Shown here in pieces: positions 42,402 to 50,171 of a stretch of DNA of 64,000 nucleotides. The stretch's first letter is position 1, and the number at the start of each line of letters is the position of its first letter. The DNA is taken from positions 60,195 to 124,194 of the forward strand of contig NZ_BLLG01000018.1 of the NCBI RefSeq assembly GCF_011766325.1, in the 5' to 3' direction. Made by a program: the position numbers and the translations under genes. A model generated the notes under the pieces. That model was not told the DNA's origin. It did no database searches and saw only the letters and a program-made list of their open reading frames with translations. Source of the stretch: Streptomyces pacificus. GTDB taxonomy: Bacteria > Actinomycetota > Actinomycetes > Streptomycetales > Streptomycetaceae.

Positions 42402-42430
42402 CCCCCGCGCCCCGTCGAGGCGCGCCGGGG
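42402..42430. terminator. Hairpin between the convergent membrane-protein and HIT genes
   Basis: A stem of about 10 bp with one two-nt bulge (CGCGCC/GGCGCG inner part, CCCC/GGGG outer part, loop CCGTCGA) lies between the two stop codons. It could serve both genes. Confidence 0.5.
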
Positions 42431-42452
42431 GCGCCGGGGCGGCAGCGGCGTG

Positions 42453-43001
42453 CTACGCGGGCGGCCAGGTCTCGGCGAGCATCTTCCGGGTGTCCGCGAG
42501 GAGTTGCGGCAGCACCTTCGTGTGCCCGATGACCGGCATGAAGTTGGTGTCGCCGCCCCAGCGCGGCACCACATGCTGGTGCAGATGCGCGGCGATACCG
42601 GCGCCTGCCACCGTCCCCTGGTTCATCCCGATGTTGAAGCCGTGCGCCCCCGAGGCCGTCCGCAGACAGGTCATCGCCCGCTTGGTGAACTCCCCGAGCT
42701 CGGCGGTCTCGGCCGGATCGAGATCGGTGTAGTCGGCCACGTGCCGGTAGGGCACCACCATCAGGTGGCCGCCGTTGTACGGGTAGAGATTGAGCACGGC
42801 GTACACGTTCTCGCCCCGTGCGATGACGAGTCCGTCCTCGTCGGACTTGGCGGGGATGGAGCAGAAGGGGCAGCCGTCGCCGGCCCCGGGACCGGTGGGC
42901 TTGTTCTCACCCTGGATGTACGCCATCCGGTGCGGCGTCCACAGCCGCTGGAAGGCGTCCTGGATGCCGACCCCGATCTGCTGCTCCGGCTCACTCGTCA
43001 T
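42453..43001 (-). CDS. HIT-family nucleotide hydrolase/transferase
   Basis: The 182-residue product has the HxHxH active site as AHLHQHVVPRW, where the central histidine is the nucleophile. It also has a CPFC pair and a later histidine that could bind zinc, plus LYPYNGGHLMVVPYRHV and GFNIGMNQGTVAGAG, typical of the family. Members hydrolyse or transfer nucleoside phosphates such as Ap4A or AMP-lysine. The exact substrate is not evident. I chose the ATG at 43001 (MTSEPEQQIG); an ATG four codons earlier is possible, and neither has a clear ribosome-binding site, so the mRNA may be leaderless. Confidence 0.9.
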   Translation of the reverse strand: MTSEPEQQIGVGIQDAFQRLWTPHRMAYIQGENKPTGPGAGDGCPFCSIPAKSDEDGLVIARGENVYAVLNLYPYNGGHLMVVPYRHVADYTDLDPAETAELGEFTKRAMTCLRTASGAHGFNIGMNQGTVAGAGIAAHLHQHVVPRWGGDTNFMPVIGHTKVLPQLLADTRKMLAETWPPA

Positions 43002-43079
43002 GTGGTGCAGCATATGACTTCGCCCGTACGGAGCGTGTCGCCGGGGCGGACCCGGGCGGCTCCCCGCGATGCTGGCCGG

Positions 43080-43766
43080 ATGGACGTCGACGAGCCAGAC
43101 TCCCCGCTCGACCGCTGGGAGCAGCGGACCGAGCTGCCGCTCTTCTACGCCTCACTGGTCTTCCTTGCCGCGTACACGGTGCGGGTCCTGGCCCACGACG
43201 CGGACGTGGTCTGGCGGGAGATCGCCCGCGCGACGATGCTGCTGATGTGGCTCGTCTTCGCGGGGGACTTCGCGGCACGTCTGCGGCTCAGCCGTCAGCG
43301 GTTCCCCCGGTTCCTGCAGGCCCGCTGGCTGGACGCCGTGGTGCTGCTGCTGCCGCTGCTGCGCCCGCTGCGGCTCGTCAAGCTGTACACCACGCTTCAG
43401 CGCCGACGGGACCAGCCGGTGCTCAGCCTGTACGTACGGGTGATCGTCTACGCCGGTCTCAGCGCCGTGCTGCTGGGCTGGGCCGGGGCGCTCGCGGTCT
43501 ACCACCAGGAGCGGACCGCGCCCGGGGCCACGATCCGCACCTTCGGCGATGCCGTGTGGTGGGTGTGCGAGACGCTGACGACCGTCGGATACGGGGACGT
43601 CACGCCCGTGACGGCCTGGGGACGGACCGTCGCGGCCGGGCTGATGGTCTGCGGGCTGGCGCTGCTCGGCGCGGTCACCGGGTCCTTCTCGTCCTGGCTG
43701 ATCCAGGTCTTCGCCCGGGAGGACGAGCGAAGGCCCCCGGGGGACGCACGTCCTCCGGGGGCCTGA
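43080..43766 (+). CDS. Voltage-gated-type potassium channel subunit
   Basis: The 228-residue product has the selectivity filter TVGYGD, preceded by a pore helix (FGDAVWWVCETL) and followed by the inner helix GRTVAAGLMVCGLALLGAVTG. Upstream are four helices (about 20-38, 46-66, 82-95, and a short LLRPLRLVKLYTTLQRRR segment) which look like a compact voltage-sensor domain with basic S4-type residues. I read it as a tetrameric K+ channel with a short C-terminus and no RCK domain. The ATG lies 78 nt from the divergent HIT start. The assignment of voltage gating is inference. Confidence 0.88.
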   Translation: MDVDEPDSPLDRWEQRTELPLFYASLVFLAAYTVRVLAHDADVVWREIARATMLLMWLVFAGDFAARLRLSRQRFPRFLQARWLDAVVLLLPLLRPLRLVKLYTTLQRRRDQPVLSLYVRVIVYAGLSAVLLGWAGALAVYHQERTAPGATIRTFGDAVWWVCETLTTVGYGDVTPVTAWGRTVAAGLMVCGLALLGAVTGSFSSWLIQVFAREDERRPPGDARPPGA

Positions 43767-43846
43767 TCCGCTGCGGGGCGGGGGCCGGGCCCCAACGGGG
43801 GGCCGTACCTCCACGGCACAGGCCCGGCACCCTCGGCAGACCGCCC

Positions 43847-43874
43847 GCACCCGGGGCGGGCCCGCCCCGGGTGC
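43847..43874. terminator. Perfect palindrome between the K+ channel gene and thrS
   Basis: Arms GCACCCGGGGCGGG (43847-43860) and CCCGCCCCGGGTGC (43861-43874) form a 14-bp perfect palindrome, directly adjacent to the thrS stop codon. The two genes converge here, so it probably ends both. Confidence 0.85.
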
Positions 43875-45851
43875 TCAGATCTGGGCGCGCTCCTCGACGA
43901 CCTTCACGATCTTGGCAAGGGCCTCGTCGACCGGGATGCCGTTCTCCTGCGAGCCGTCTCGGTAGCGGAACGACACCGCGCCATGCTCCATGTCCTCGTC
44001 ACCCGCGATGACCATGAAGGGCACCTTCTGCTTCTGGGCGTTGCGGATCTTCTTCTGCATCCGGTCCGAGGAGGCGTCCACCTCGACACGGAGACCGCGC
44101 CGCCTCGCCTTGGCGGCGAACTCCTGCAGATACGGGACGTGTGCGTCGCCGATCGGGATGCCGAGGGCCTGCACGGGGGCGAGCCAGGCCGGGAAGGCAC
44201 CGGCGTAGTGCTCGAGCAGCACGGCGAAGAACCGCTCGATGGACCCGAACAGCGCCCGGTGGATCATGACGGGACGCTGCTTGGTGCCGTCCGGTCCGGT
44301 GTACTGAAGGTCGAAGCGCTCCGGCAGGTTGAAGTCGAGCTGGACCGTCGACATCTGCCAGGTGCGGCCGATCGCGTCCTTCGCCTGGACGGAGATCTTC
44401 GGGCCGTAGAAGGCCGCACCGCCCGGGTCGGGGGTGAGCGGAAGGCCCTGCTTCTCGGCCACCTGCCGCAGGACCTCGGTGGCCTCCTCCCACACCTCGT
44501 CGGAGCCGACGAACTTCTCCGGGTCCTTGGTGGACAGCTCGAGGTAGAAGTCGGTCAGACCGTAGTCGCGGAGCAGGTCCAGGACGAAGGTGAGGGTGGT
44601 GTCCAGCTCCTGCGCCATCTGCTCGCGGGTGCAGTAGATGTGCGCGTCGTCCTGGGTGAAGCCGCGGGCCCGGGTCAGACCGTGCACGACACCCGACTTC
44701 TCGTACCGGTACACGGTGCCGAACTCGAAGAGGCGCAGCGGCAGTTCGCGGTACGAGCGGCCGCGCGCGTCGAAGATCAGGTTGTGCATCGGGCAGTTCA
44801 TGGGCTTGAGGTAGTAGTCCACGCCCTCGTCGAGCTGCATGGGCGGGTACATGGCCTCGGCATACCAGTCCAGGTGGCCCGACTTCTCGAACAGCTTGCC
44901 CTTGGTCGCGTGCGGCGAGTAGACGAACTCGTAGCCGTGCTCCTCGTGGCGCTTCCGCGAGTAGTCCTCCATGACCCGGCGGATCACCCCGCCCTTGGGG
45001 TGGAAGACGGCGAGCCCGGAGCCGACCTCGTCGGGGAACGAGAACAGGTCCAGCTCGTTGCCGAGCTTGCGGTGGTCGCGCTTCTCGGCCTCGGCCAGGA
45101 AGTCCAGGTGCGCCTTCAGCTCCTCCTTGGACGGCCAGGCGGTGCCGTAGATGCGCTGCAGCATCGGGTTCTTCTCGCTGCCGCGCCAGTAGGCCGCCGC
45201 GTTGCGCATCAGCTTGAACGCCGGGATGGCGCGGGTGGTGGGCAGATGGGGGCCCCGGCAGAGGTCCTTCCAGCACAGCCGGCCGGTCTTGGCGTCCAGG
45301 TTGTCGTAGATGGTCAGCTCACCGCCGCCCACCTCGACGTCCGCCCCGTCGTCGTGCGAGGCGGCGCCCTTGATGCCGATGAGCTCCAGCTTGTACGGCT
45401 CGTCCGCCAGCTCCGCACGCGCGGCCTCGTCGGTGACGACGCGGCGCGAGAAGCGCTGCCCGCGCTTCTGGATCTCCTGCATCTTCTTCTCGACGGCCTT
45501 GAGATCCTCCGGGGTGAAGGGCTTCGCCACGTCGAAGTCGTAGTAGAAACCGTCCCGGACCGGCGGGCCGATGCCGAGCCTGGCATCCGGGAAGAGTTCC
45601 TGCACCGCCTGCGCCATGACGTGCGCGGTGGAGTGGCGCAGGATGTTCAGGCCGTCCTCCGAGGAGATCGCGACGGGCTCGACGGTCTCGCCGTCGCCCA
45701 CCACGTACTCGAGGTCCTTCAGCTCCCCGCCGACCCGTGCGGCGATCACGGTGCGCTCGCCGCCGAAGAGATCGGCCGCCGTGGTGCCCGTCGTCACCAC
45801 GCGCTCTTCCCGCTCGGAATCGCGTTGGATGATCACACGGACGTCTGACAC
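43875..45851 (-). CDS. thrS: Threonyl-tRNA synthetase
   Basis: ThrS charges tRNA-Thr. The 658-residue product has an N-terminal TGS domain (about 1-62) and an editing domain with HSTAHVMAQAVQELFP and a later CWKDLCRGPHLP, which hold the histidines and cysteine of the SxxH/CxxxH-type site. The class II core has MNCPMHNLIFDARGRSYRELPLRLFEFGTVYRYEKSG and VMIHRALFGSIERFFAVLLE. A C-terminal anticodon-binding domain follows. The GTG start at 45851 has AGGAG about 8 nt upstream; the longer frame is spacer. A 609-nt spacer separates it from the divergent exonuclease gene. Confidence 0.97.
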   Translation of the reverse strand: MSDVRVIIQRDSEREERVVTTGTTAADLFGGERTVIAARVGGELKDLEYVVGDGETVEPVAISSEDGLNILRHSTAHVMAQAVQELFPDARLGIGPPVRDGFYYDFDVAKPFTPEDLKAVEKKMQEIQKRGQRFSRRVVTDEAARAELADEPYKLELIGIKGAASHDDGADVEVGGGELTIYDNLDAKTGRLCWKDLCRGPHLPTTRAIPAFKLMRNAAAYWRGSEKNPMLQRIYGTAWPSKEELKAHLDFLAEAEKRDHRKLGNELDLFSFPDEVGSGLAVFHPKGGVIRRVMEDYSRKRHEEHGYEFVYSPHATKGKLFEKSGHLDWYAEAMYPPMQLDEGVDYYLKPMNCPMHNLIFDARGRSYRELPLRLFEFGTVYRYEKSGVVHGLTRARGFTQDDAHIYCTREQMAQELDTTLTFVLDLLRDYGLTDFYLELSTKDPEKFVGSDEVWEEATEVLRQVAEKQGLPLTPDPGGAAFYGPKISVQAKDAIGRTWQMSTVQLDFNLPERFDLQYTGPDGTKQRPVMIHRALFGSIERFFAVLLEHYAGAFPAWLAPVQALGIPIGDAHVPYLQEFAAKARRRGLRVEVDASSDRMQKKIRNAQKQKVPFMVIAGDEDMEHGAVSFRYRDGSQENGIPVDEALAKIVKVVEERAQI

Positions 45852-46460
45852 CGGTCTCTCCTGTCTGAAGGGAAGCACGCGCTGCGGTCTCGCGTGTGCA
45901 CTCGTCATGCTACCGAGCGGCCTCCCGCCCACGCGAAACGCGCTGGAGCTGCGGACCGCGCCCGCGGTGGGGTGCCATCCGGCCGCCACCGGGCCGTGCC
46001 GCGCGGCACGGCCCGGTGGCGGCCGCCCGTACGGTGCCCTCGCCGCACGTGCCGCAGCGCCGCGTCCGGACCACCGTGCCGGTGGCGCGGACGGGCACGG
46101 AGGGCTCCTCACGCCGATACCGGGCACCGGGACGGCAGACGCCTGCGGCAGCCCGCGACCGCGTGGGGAGAGCCCACCTGGAGGGTCTCCCCGCAGAGGA
46201 CGGCGGCGAGCGCTCCGCGCAGCGGTGCGGTGCGGTGCGGTCCGCCGGGCAGCGCACCCGCCTCGGGCCGCGCGAGCGCCACGGCTCCGTCCGCCCTCCG
46301 GGCTGTGCCGTGCGTGGCCGTACCGGCGGCGGACCGCCGGCAGCGCGCCCCGTCAACTGCGGTGCCACCGCGCCCGCGTAGTGCGCAAACAGTCCGGGTA
46401 TCACCGGTTCGGGCAGGGGGCGGTATCGCCGTCTGCCGGGCACGGGCGAGGAGTTCGGGG
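45852..46460. other. Non-coding divergent spacer between thrS and the exonuclease gene
   Basis: Open frames cross this region on both strands, but all read as Arg/Pro/Ala-rich shadow sequence. It holds a 44-nt perfect palindrome (listed next), a hairpin GGGGAGA...TCTCCCC near 46169-46194, and GGTGC/GGTGCG iterations near 46225-46245. It should contain both promoters; I cannot locate them with confidence. I see no T-box specifier or antiterminator for thrS. Confidence 0.55.
45981..46024. repeat. 44-nt perfect palindrome upstream of thrS
   Basis: GGCCGCCACCGGGCCGTGCC GC (45981-46002) is the exact reverse complement of 46003-46024. RNA from either strand would fold into a 20-bp stem with a 4-nt loop. 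It is located about 130 nt upstream of the thrS start and about 440 nt upstream of the exonuclease start. It is upstream of both genes, so it is not an ordinary gene-end terminator; attenuator, insulator or protein-binding site are the options. Confidence 0.9.
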
Positions 46461-47189
46461 ATGACGCGCTGGTACGAGGGGCCCCTGGCGGCATTCGACA
46501 CGGAGACGACGGGAGTGGACGTCGAGCGGGACCGGATCGTCTCGGCCGCACTCGTGGTCCAGGACTCACCGGGAGGACGCACCCGCGTCACCCGATGGCT
46601 GGTCAGCCCGGGGGTGCCGGTGCCGGCCGAGGCCACGGCCGTGCACGGCCTCACCGAGGAGCATCTGCGGTGCAACGGCCGCTGGCCGGCCCCGGTGATG
46701 GAGGAGGTGGGCCGGGCGCTGGCGGAGCAGTGCGCCGCCGGCCGCCCGCTCGTGGTGATGAACGCACCGTTCGACCTGACCCTGCTGGACCGCGAACTGA
46801 GCCGCCACCGCGCCTCGTCACTGGCGCGCTACCTGGAGAACGCCCCGATGTGCGTGCTGGACCCCCGGGTGCTGGACAAGCATCTGGACCGCTACCGCAA
46901 GGGCCGCCGCACGCTTACCGACCTGTGCGGGCAGTACGGGGTGACGCTGGACGGGGCCCATGACGCGGCGGCGGACGCGACCGCGGCGCTGGACGTCGTC
47001 CGGGCGGTCGGCCGCCGGTTCGCCGCGCATATGGAGCGGCTGTCGCCGGCGGAGCTGCACACGCTGCAGGCGGTGTGGCACGCGGCTCAGGCGCGCGGCC
47101 TGCAGGCGTGGTTCGCCCGGAACGGTTCGCCGGAGCCGGTGGATCCGGCATGGCCGCTGCGCCCCAGGATCCCCGCCCGGGCGGCATGA
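46461..47189 (+). CDS. DEDDh 3'-5' exonuclease (DnaQ/epsilon-like)
   Basis: The 242-residue product has the exonuclease motifs in order: Exo I LAAFDTETTGVDVERDRIV (catalytic D-E pair at about 13-15), Exo II MNAPFDLTLLDRE (aspartate), and Exo III GAHDAAADATAALDV (histidine and aspartate). It ends with an extension of about 60 residues containing AELHTLQAVWHAAQARGLQAWFARNG, which is common in actinobacterial members. It may be a proofreading or repair exonuclease; substrate unknown. The ATG lies about 10 nt after GGCGAGGAG. Confidence 0.9.
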   Translation: MTRWYEGPLAAFDTETTGVDVERDRIVSAALVVQDSPGGRTRVTRWLVSPGVPVPAEATAVHGLTEEHLRCNGRWPAPVMEEVGRALAEQCAAGRPLVVMNAPFDLTLLDRELSRHRASSLARYLENAPMCVLDPRVLDKHLDRYRKGRRTLTDLCGQYGVTLDGAHDAAADATAALDVVRAVGRRFAAHMERLSPAELHTLQAVWHAAQARGLQAWFARNGSPEPVDPAWPLRPRIPARAA

Positions 47190-47322
47190 CCGCCGCCGGC
47201 CCTCATCACCACAAAAATGACTCCTTCCAGCCGGTCCCCTGCGGGGCCGGATCGAAGGTGTCCACTCCTCAGGGGGAGGTCCGGGGAGGTCCCGTTCATG
47301 CACAGCACCGCAGAACGACAAC

Positions 47323-47352
47323 AGGACCCCTCCCCAGGCGGGGAAGGGTCCT
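47323..47352. terminator. Hairpin between the exonuclease gene and tRNA-Val(CAC)-1
   Basis: AGGACCC (47323-47329) pairs with GGGTCCT (47346-47352), and the inner CCCC/GGGG extends the stem across a two-base mismatch (CT opposite AA) to a loop AGGC. It is downstream of both the plus-strand exonuclease gene and the minus-strand tRNA. Confidence 0.65.
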
Positions 47353-47425
47353 GCGTCACCGGACACTGTCGACGTCCTACGAGGCGGCATGGACCTGGGC
47401 CCATGTCCTGGCAAGCGGTCGATGG

Positions 47426-47497
47426 TGGGCGATACTGGGTTCGAACCAGTGACCTCTTCGGTGTGAACGAAGCGCTCTCCCACTGAGCTAATCGCCC
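47426..47497 (-). tRNA. tRNA-Val (anticodon CAC), copy 1
   Basis: On the minus strand the 72-nt sequence begins GGGCGATTAGCTCAGTGGGA and ends in GTATCGCCCA. The 7-bp acceptor stem is GGGCGAT/ATCGCCC. The anticodon stem CTTCG/CGAAG closes the loop TTCACAC, giving anticodon CAC (Val, codon GUG). The T-loop is GGTTCGAACC. CCA is not encoded. It is identical to the copy at 47974-48045. Confidence 0.97.
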
Positions 47498-47973
47498 GGC
47501 AACGCACCGAACCCTACAGGCATCTGCGGGCTCCCTTCAAACTCCCCCGGCACGCCCGCGGCCCCGCGCCGGATGCCGCTGCCGGGGCACCGGATCGGCC
47601 TCGCGCTCCTCGCCGTTCCGGCGGGGGCGGCGCTGCCCGGCGCCGCGAGGCGCACCCGGCCGTGGAGCCGGCGGCCGCGGCGCCCGTACCGCCCGGCCGC
47701 GGCTCCGGGCGCCGCCGGCCCTCTGCGGTGCCACCCTCGCCCCGGTCGCGCCGCATGAACGCGCGCCGTATGCCGTCCAGGCCGTCGGCGCCCTGCCGCC
47801 CCGGCTGCCGCCGGGGTCGCCGGGGCTGCTGCGGCCGGGGAGCGAGCCATGCACGGCGGCTGCGCGACATACGCTTCTCCGGGTCCGGGAAGCCCCCGGC
47901 CGGATGCGCTGAACGGGTGAATACGCCAGCGGCCCCGGAGACTCTCGGTCTCCGGGGCCGCCGACCCGGGTGG
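47498..47973. other. Non-coding spacer between the two tRNA-Val(CAC) genes
   Basis: This 476-nt stretch has no convincing gene; its open frames are Arg/Pro/Gly-rich shadows. The right end carries the terminator hairpin of the second tRNA (47930-47960). Confidence 0.55.
47930..47960 (-). terminator. Terminator of tRNA-Val(CAC)-2
   Basis: Arms CGGCCCCGGAGA (47930-47941) and TCTCCGGGGCCG (47949-47960) form a perfect 12-bp stem with loop CTCTCGG, 14 nt downstream of the tRNA 3' end. Confidence 0.85.
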
Positions 47974-48045
47974 TGGGCGATACTGGGTTCGAACCAGTGA
48001 CCTCTTCGGTGTGAACGAAGCGCTCTCCCACTGAGCTAATCGCCC
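47974..48045 (-). tRNA. tRNA-Val (anticodon CAC), copy 2
   Basis: This is a second 72-nt tRNA gene on the minus strand with the same sequence as copy 1: acceptor GGGCGAT/ATCGCCC, anticodon loop TTCACAC, anticodon CAC and T-loop GGTTCGAACC. It is transcribed before copy 1, but a strong terminator lies just after it, so copy 1 probably has its own promoter. Confidence 0.97.
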
Positions 48046-48155
48046 GGGCGCACCGCACACATTACCCCATGTCAGCGGTGCCTCAGGACCATGTCACCGG
48101 ACGCTGCGGCACCGGCCCGCGCGGCGGCGTGCGGGGGGCCTCCGCCCGGCTCCCG

Positions 48156-48614
48156 TCACTGGTCGATCTTCCAGGGCATCTCGATCCCGAAGTTCCAGAG
48201 GTACACCCCGCCGAGCACACCGACGACCACCAGCCCGACGGCGGTCAGGGCGATGTTGCGCCGGCGCACCTTGGGATCCAGCGCGCGCTGCGCCGCCTCG
48301 GTCACTTTCCGTTTCGTCCAGTGCAGTACGAGCTGCGCCCAGACGAACTCGGTGGCCCAGATCGCCATGCCCGCGAAGATCACCAGCCAGCCCGGCCCGG
48401 GCAGCGGAAGCATGATCACGCCGGTCACGACGACCGCGAAGCCGACCACGAAGACGCCCACCTGCCAGCTCAGATGAAGCGTCCGCCATCGCTTCACGAA
48501 ATCGGGCGCCCGCGACCCCAGAACCAGTCCGGAGGGCGCGGCCGCATCCCCCGTGACGGAACCCCGGGCCGCAGTCGCGGCGACCCCGCTCCGCTCGTCA
48601 CTCTCCGCGCTCAT
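48156..48614 (-). CDS. PGPGW-motif (TIGR02611-like) membrane protein
   Basis: The 152-residue product has three or four helices. The first pair flanks the conserved motif LPLPGPGWLVIFAGMAIWATEFVWA (about 84-108). A basic segment (HWTKRKVTEAAQRALDPKVRRR) leads to a final helix (NIALTAVGLVVVGVLGGVYLW). The PGPGW motif defines a small family of unknown function common in actinobacteria. I chose the ATG giving MSAESDERSG because the longer N-terminus is Cys/Gly noise; neither start has a clear ribosome-binding site. It is divergent from ssgB. Confidence 0.8.
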   Translation of the reverse strand: MSAESDERSGVAATAARGSVTGDAAAPSGLVLGSRAPDFVKRWRTLHLSWQVGVFVVGFAVVVTGVIMLPLPGPGWLVIFAGMAIWATEFVWAQLVLHWTKRKVTEAAQRALDPKVRRRNIALTAVGLVVVGVLGGVYLWNFGIEMPWKIDQ

Positions 48615-48717
48615 GAGGTAAAAATACCCGACGCATCGACCCACCGGCATGACCGAACAGCCGTACAGACAACTCCCCCGTACGGGGTACCCCAAGCATC
48701 ACAAAACGGGCAGAGGG

Positions 48718-48802
48718 GTTTACAACGGCACCGTAGGTGGCATGTCGATTTCGCCGACGTGCGAATCCCCGAGCGCACACTGAGCGAAAGGCCCTGGCGC
48801 TT
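48718..48802 (+). promoter_or_regulatory. Possible ssgB promoter region
   Basis: In S. coelicolor ssgB is reported to depend on the stress sigma factor SigH, whose promoters look like GTTT, 14-16 nt, GGGTAT. Here GTTT begins at about 48718 and is followed after 14 nt by GGTGGCAT. The first element matches well, the second only partly. This is a tentative reading from spacing and position, 60-85 nt upstream of the ssgB start. Confidence 0.3.
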
Positions 48803-49216
48803 ATGAACACCACGGTCAGCTGCGAGCTGCACCTGCGCCTCGTTGTGTCGAGCGAGTCCTCACTGCCTGTACCCGCGGGCCTGCGGTACGACACGGCCGA
48901 TCCCTATGCCGTGCACGCCACCTTCCACACCGGAGCCGAGGAGACGGTCGAATGGGTGTTCGCCCGCGACCTTCTCGCCGAGGGCCTGCACCGGCCCACC
49001 GGAACCGGCGACGTCAGGGTCTGGCCGTCGCGCAGCCACGGCCAGGGCGTCGTCTGCATCGCCCTGAGCTCTCCGGAGGGCGAGGCCCTGCTGGAAGCTC
49101 CGGCGAGGGCCCTGGAGTCGTTCCTCAAGCGGACGGACGCCGCGGTCCCACCCGGCACGGAGCATCGCCATTTCGACCTCGACACCGAGCTCTCGCACAT
49201 CCTGGCGGAAAGCTGA
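48803..49216 (+). CDS. ssgB: Sporulation/cell division regulator SsgB (SALP family)
   Basis: SsgB binds FtsZ and helps place Z-rings for sporulation septa in aerial hyphae. The 137-residue product begins MNTTVSCELHLRLVVSSESS, followed by LPVPAGLRYDTADPYAVHAT, VEWVFARDLLAEGLHRPTG and ALESFLKRTDAAVPPG. I recognise this sequence as almost invariant SsgB of Streptomyces. The length is exact. The presence of this gene alone places the window in a sporulating streptomycete-type actinobacterium. A strong terminator follows. Confidence 0.97.
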   Translation: MNTTVSCELHLRLVVSSESSLPVPAGLRYDTADPYAVHATFHTGAEETVEWVFARDLLAEGLHRPTGTGDVRVWPSRSHGQGVVCIALSSPEGEALLEAPARALESFLKRTDAAVPPGTEHRHFDLDTELSHILAES

Positions 49217-49315
49217 ACCAGGGCGAGTAGCAGCGGGCGCCGTCCGACTCGGGGAGACGGCACCGCACAAACGCCTACACGCACACGCACACGCACCACC
49301 GCATAGGGCAGACTC

Positions 49316-49355
49316 CGGCGCCGTCGCCGCGGAAACCACCGCGGCGACGGCGCCG
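49316..49355 (+). terminator. Terminator of ssgB
   Basis: Arms 49316-49332 (CGGCGCCGTCGCCGCGG) and 49339-49355 form a perfect 17-bp stem with loop AAACCA, 100 nt after the ssgB stop. A short ACGCAC-type microsatellite lies just upstream (about 49275-49296). Confidence 0.88.
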
Positions 49356-49431
49356 TCGCGTCCCGGAGGAACCGGCTAGAGTCAGCGCAATTCGGCGGGC
49401 GGCCGGCCCGCGGCAGCCCAGGGAGCGAATC

Positions 49432-49995
49432 GTGCTGATCCCTCACGACACCCGCATCGCCCTCGACGTCGTCGTCGATCTGGTGAACACCGCTCCCGGG
49501 CGGGACGGCCCCGGGCAGGACGGGCTCGCCGAGGTGTCGTCGCTGTCCACGCTGGTGGAGAAGTACAGCATCAGCGACGTGGGCGACCTCGGCCAGAAGG
49601 ATCTGGACGCCGTACGCGAGGTGCGCAACCGGTTCGAGAACGTGTTCGCCGCGCCGGACGCCCGAACCGCATCCGAGCTCATCAACCGGCTGGTGGCCTC
49701 CGCGGGCACCACCCCGCGGCTGACGGACCACGACGGCTACGACTGGCACGTCCACTACTTCGCGCCGGGCGCATCGGTCGCCGAGCACCTCGCGGCCGAC
49801 TGCGGCATGGCACTGGCGTTCATGATCGTGGCCGGCGAGCAGGAGCGCCTCCGCCGCTGCGAGGCCCCCGGCTGCGGCCGTGCCTTCGTCGATCTGTCCC
49901 GGAATCGCTCGCGCCGCTACTGCGACAGCCGTACCTGCGGCAATCGCCTGCATGTCGCCGCCTACCGGGCACGCCGCAGGGAAGCGGCCGGCTGA
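49432..49995 (+). CDS. CGNR zinc-finger (ABATE-domain) regulator
   Basis: The 187-residue product has an N-terminal helical domain of the type named ABATE (about 1-135, starting LIPHDTRIALDVVVDLVN). The C-terminal CGNR zinc finger is CEAPGCGRAFVDLSRNR, then YCDSRTCGNRLHVAAYRARR, with four zinc cysteines and the eponymous CGNR. The finger probably binds DNA, so a role in transcription is likely; the target is unknown. GTG is the start, with GGGAG about 8 nt upstream. It is transcribed after the ssgB terminator, so from its own promoter. Confidence 0.92.
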   Translation: MLIPHDTRIALDVVVDLVNTAPGRDGPGQDGLAEVSSLSTLVEKYSISDVGDLGQKDLDAVREVRNRFENVFAAPDARTASELINRLVASAGTTPRLTDHDGYDWHVHYFAPGASVAEHLAADCGMALAFMIVAGEQERLRRCEAPGCGRAFVDLSRNRSRRYCDSRTCGNRLHVAAYRARRREAAG

Positions 49996-50018
49996 GCTCG
50001 TATCGGGTCATCGCCGGC

Positions 50019-50171
50019 TCACAGCAGGAAGAGGTCGTGGACCGCGGCCATGAGCAGAAGGCAGCCGATCACCCCGAGGAAAATCATCAGGGGCGGCTGG
50101 GAGAGCGCGAAGAGACAGCCACGCGGCTCGTCGGAGGGAGCGGGGGCCTGGCCCCGGGAGGTATCCAGCAT
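50019..50171 (-). CDS. Small single-pass membrane protein (50 residues)
   Basis: The frame encodes MLDTSRGQAPAPSDEPRGCL followed by a hydrophobic segment at about 27-44 (PLMIFLGVIGCLLLMAAV) and ends HDLFLL. I do not know its function. The hydrophobic helix is well formed, and Pro/Ser/Asp before it look like a cytosolic tail, so I treat it as real but small. A longer N-terminus with start codons near 50217 is possible. It converges on the CGNR gene with 23 nt between stop codons. Confidence 0.5.
   Translation of the reverse strand: MLDTSRGQAPAPSDEPRGCLFALSQPPLMIFLGVIGCLLLMAAVHDLFLL

Noticed and set aside
45852..46460. Possible T-box leader upstream of thrS
   Set aside because: I could not find a specifier loop, the conserved T-box sequence or a terminator/antiterminator pair; the palindrome alone is not enough.
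45894..46460. Long in-frame extension in front of the exonuclease
   Set aside because: The extension reads as Arg/Pro/Ala-rich noise across the 44-nt palindrome; the ATG at 46461 with GAGGAG upstream gives the normal N-terminus.
47217..48000. Open frames ending in ILGSNQ or VRTSD-type sequence at the tRNA-Val genes
   Set aside because: These C-termini are translations of the tRNA sequence itself, a known source of false proteins.
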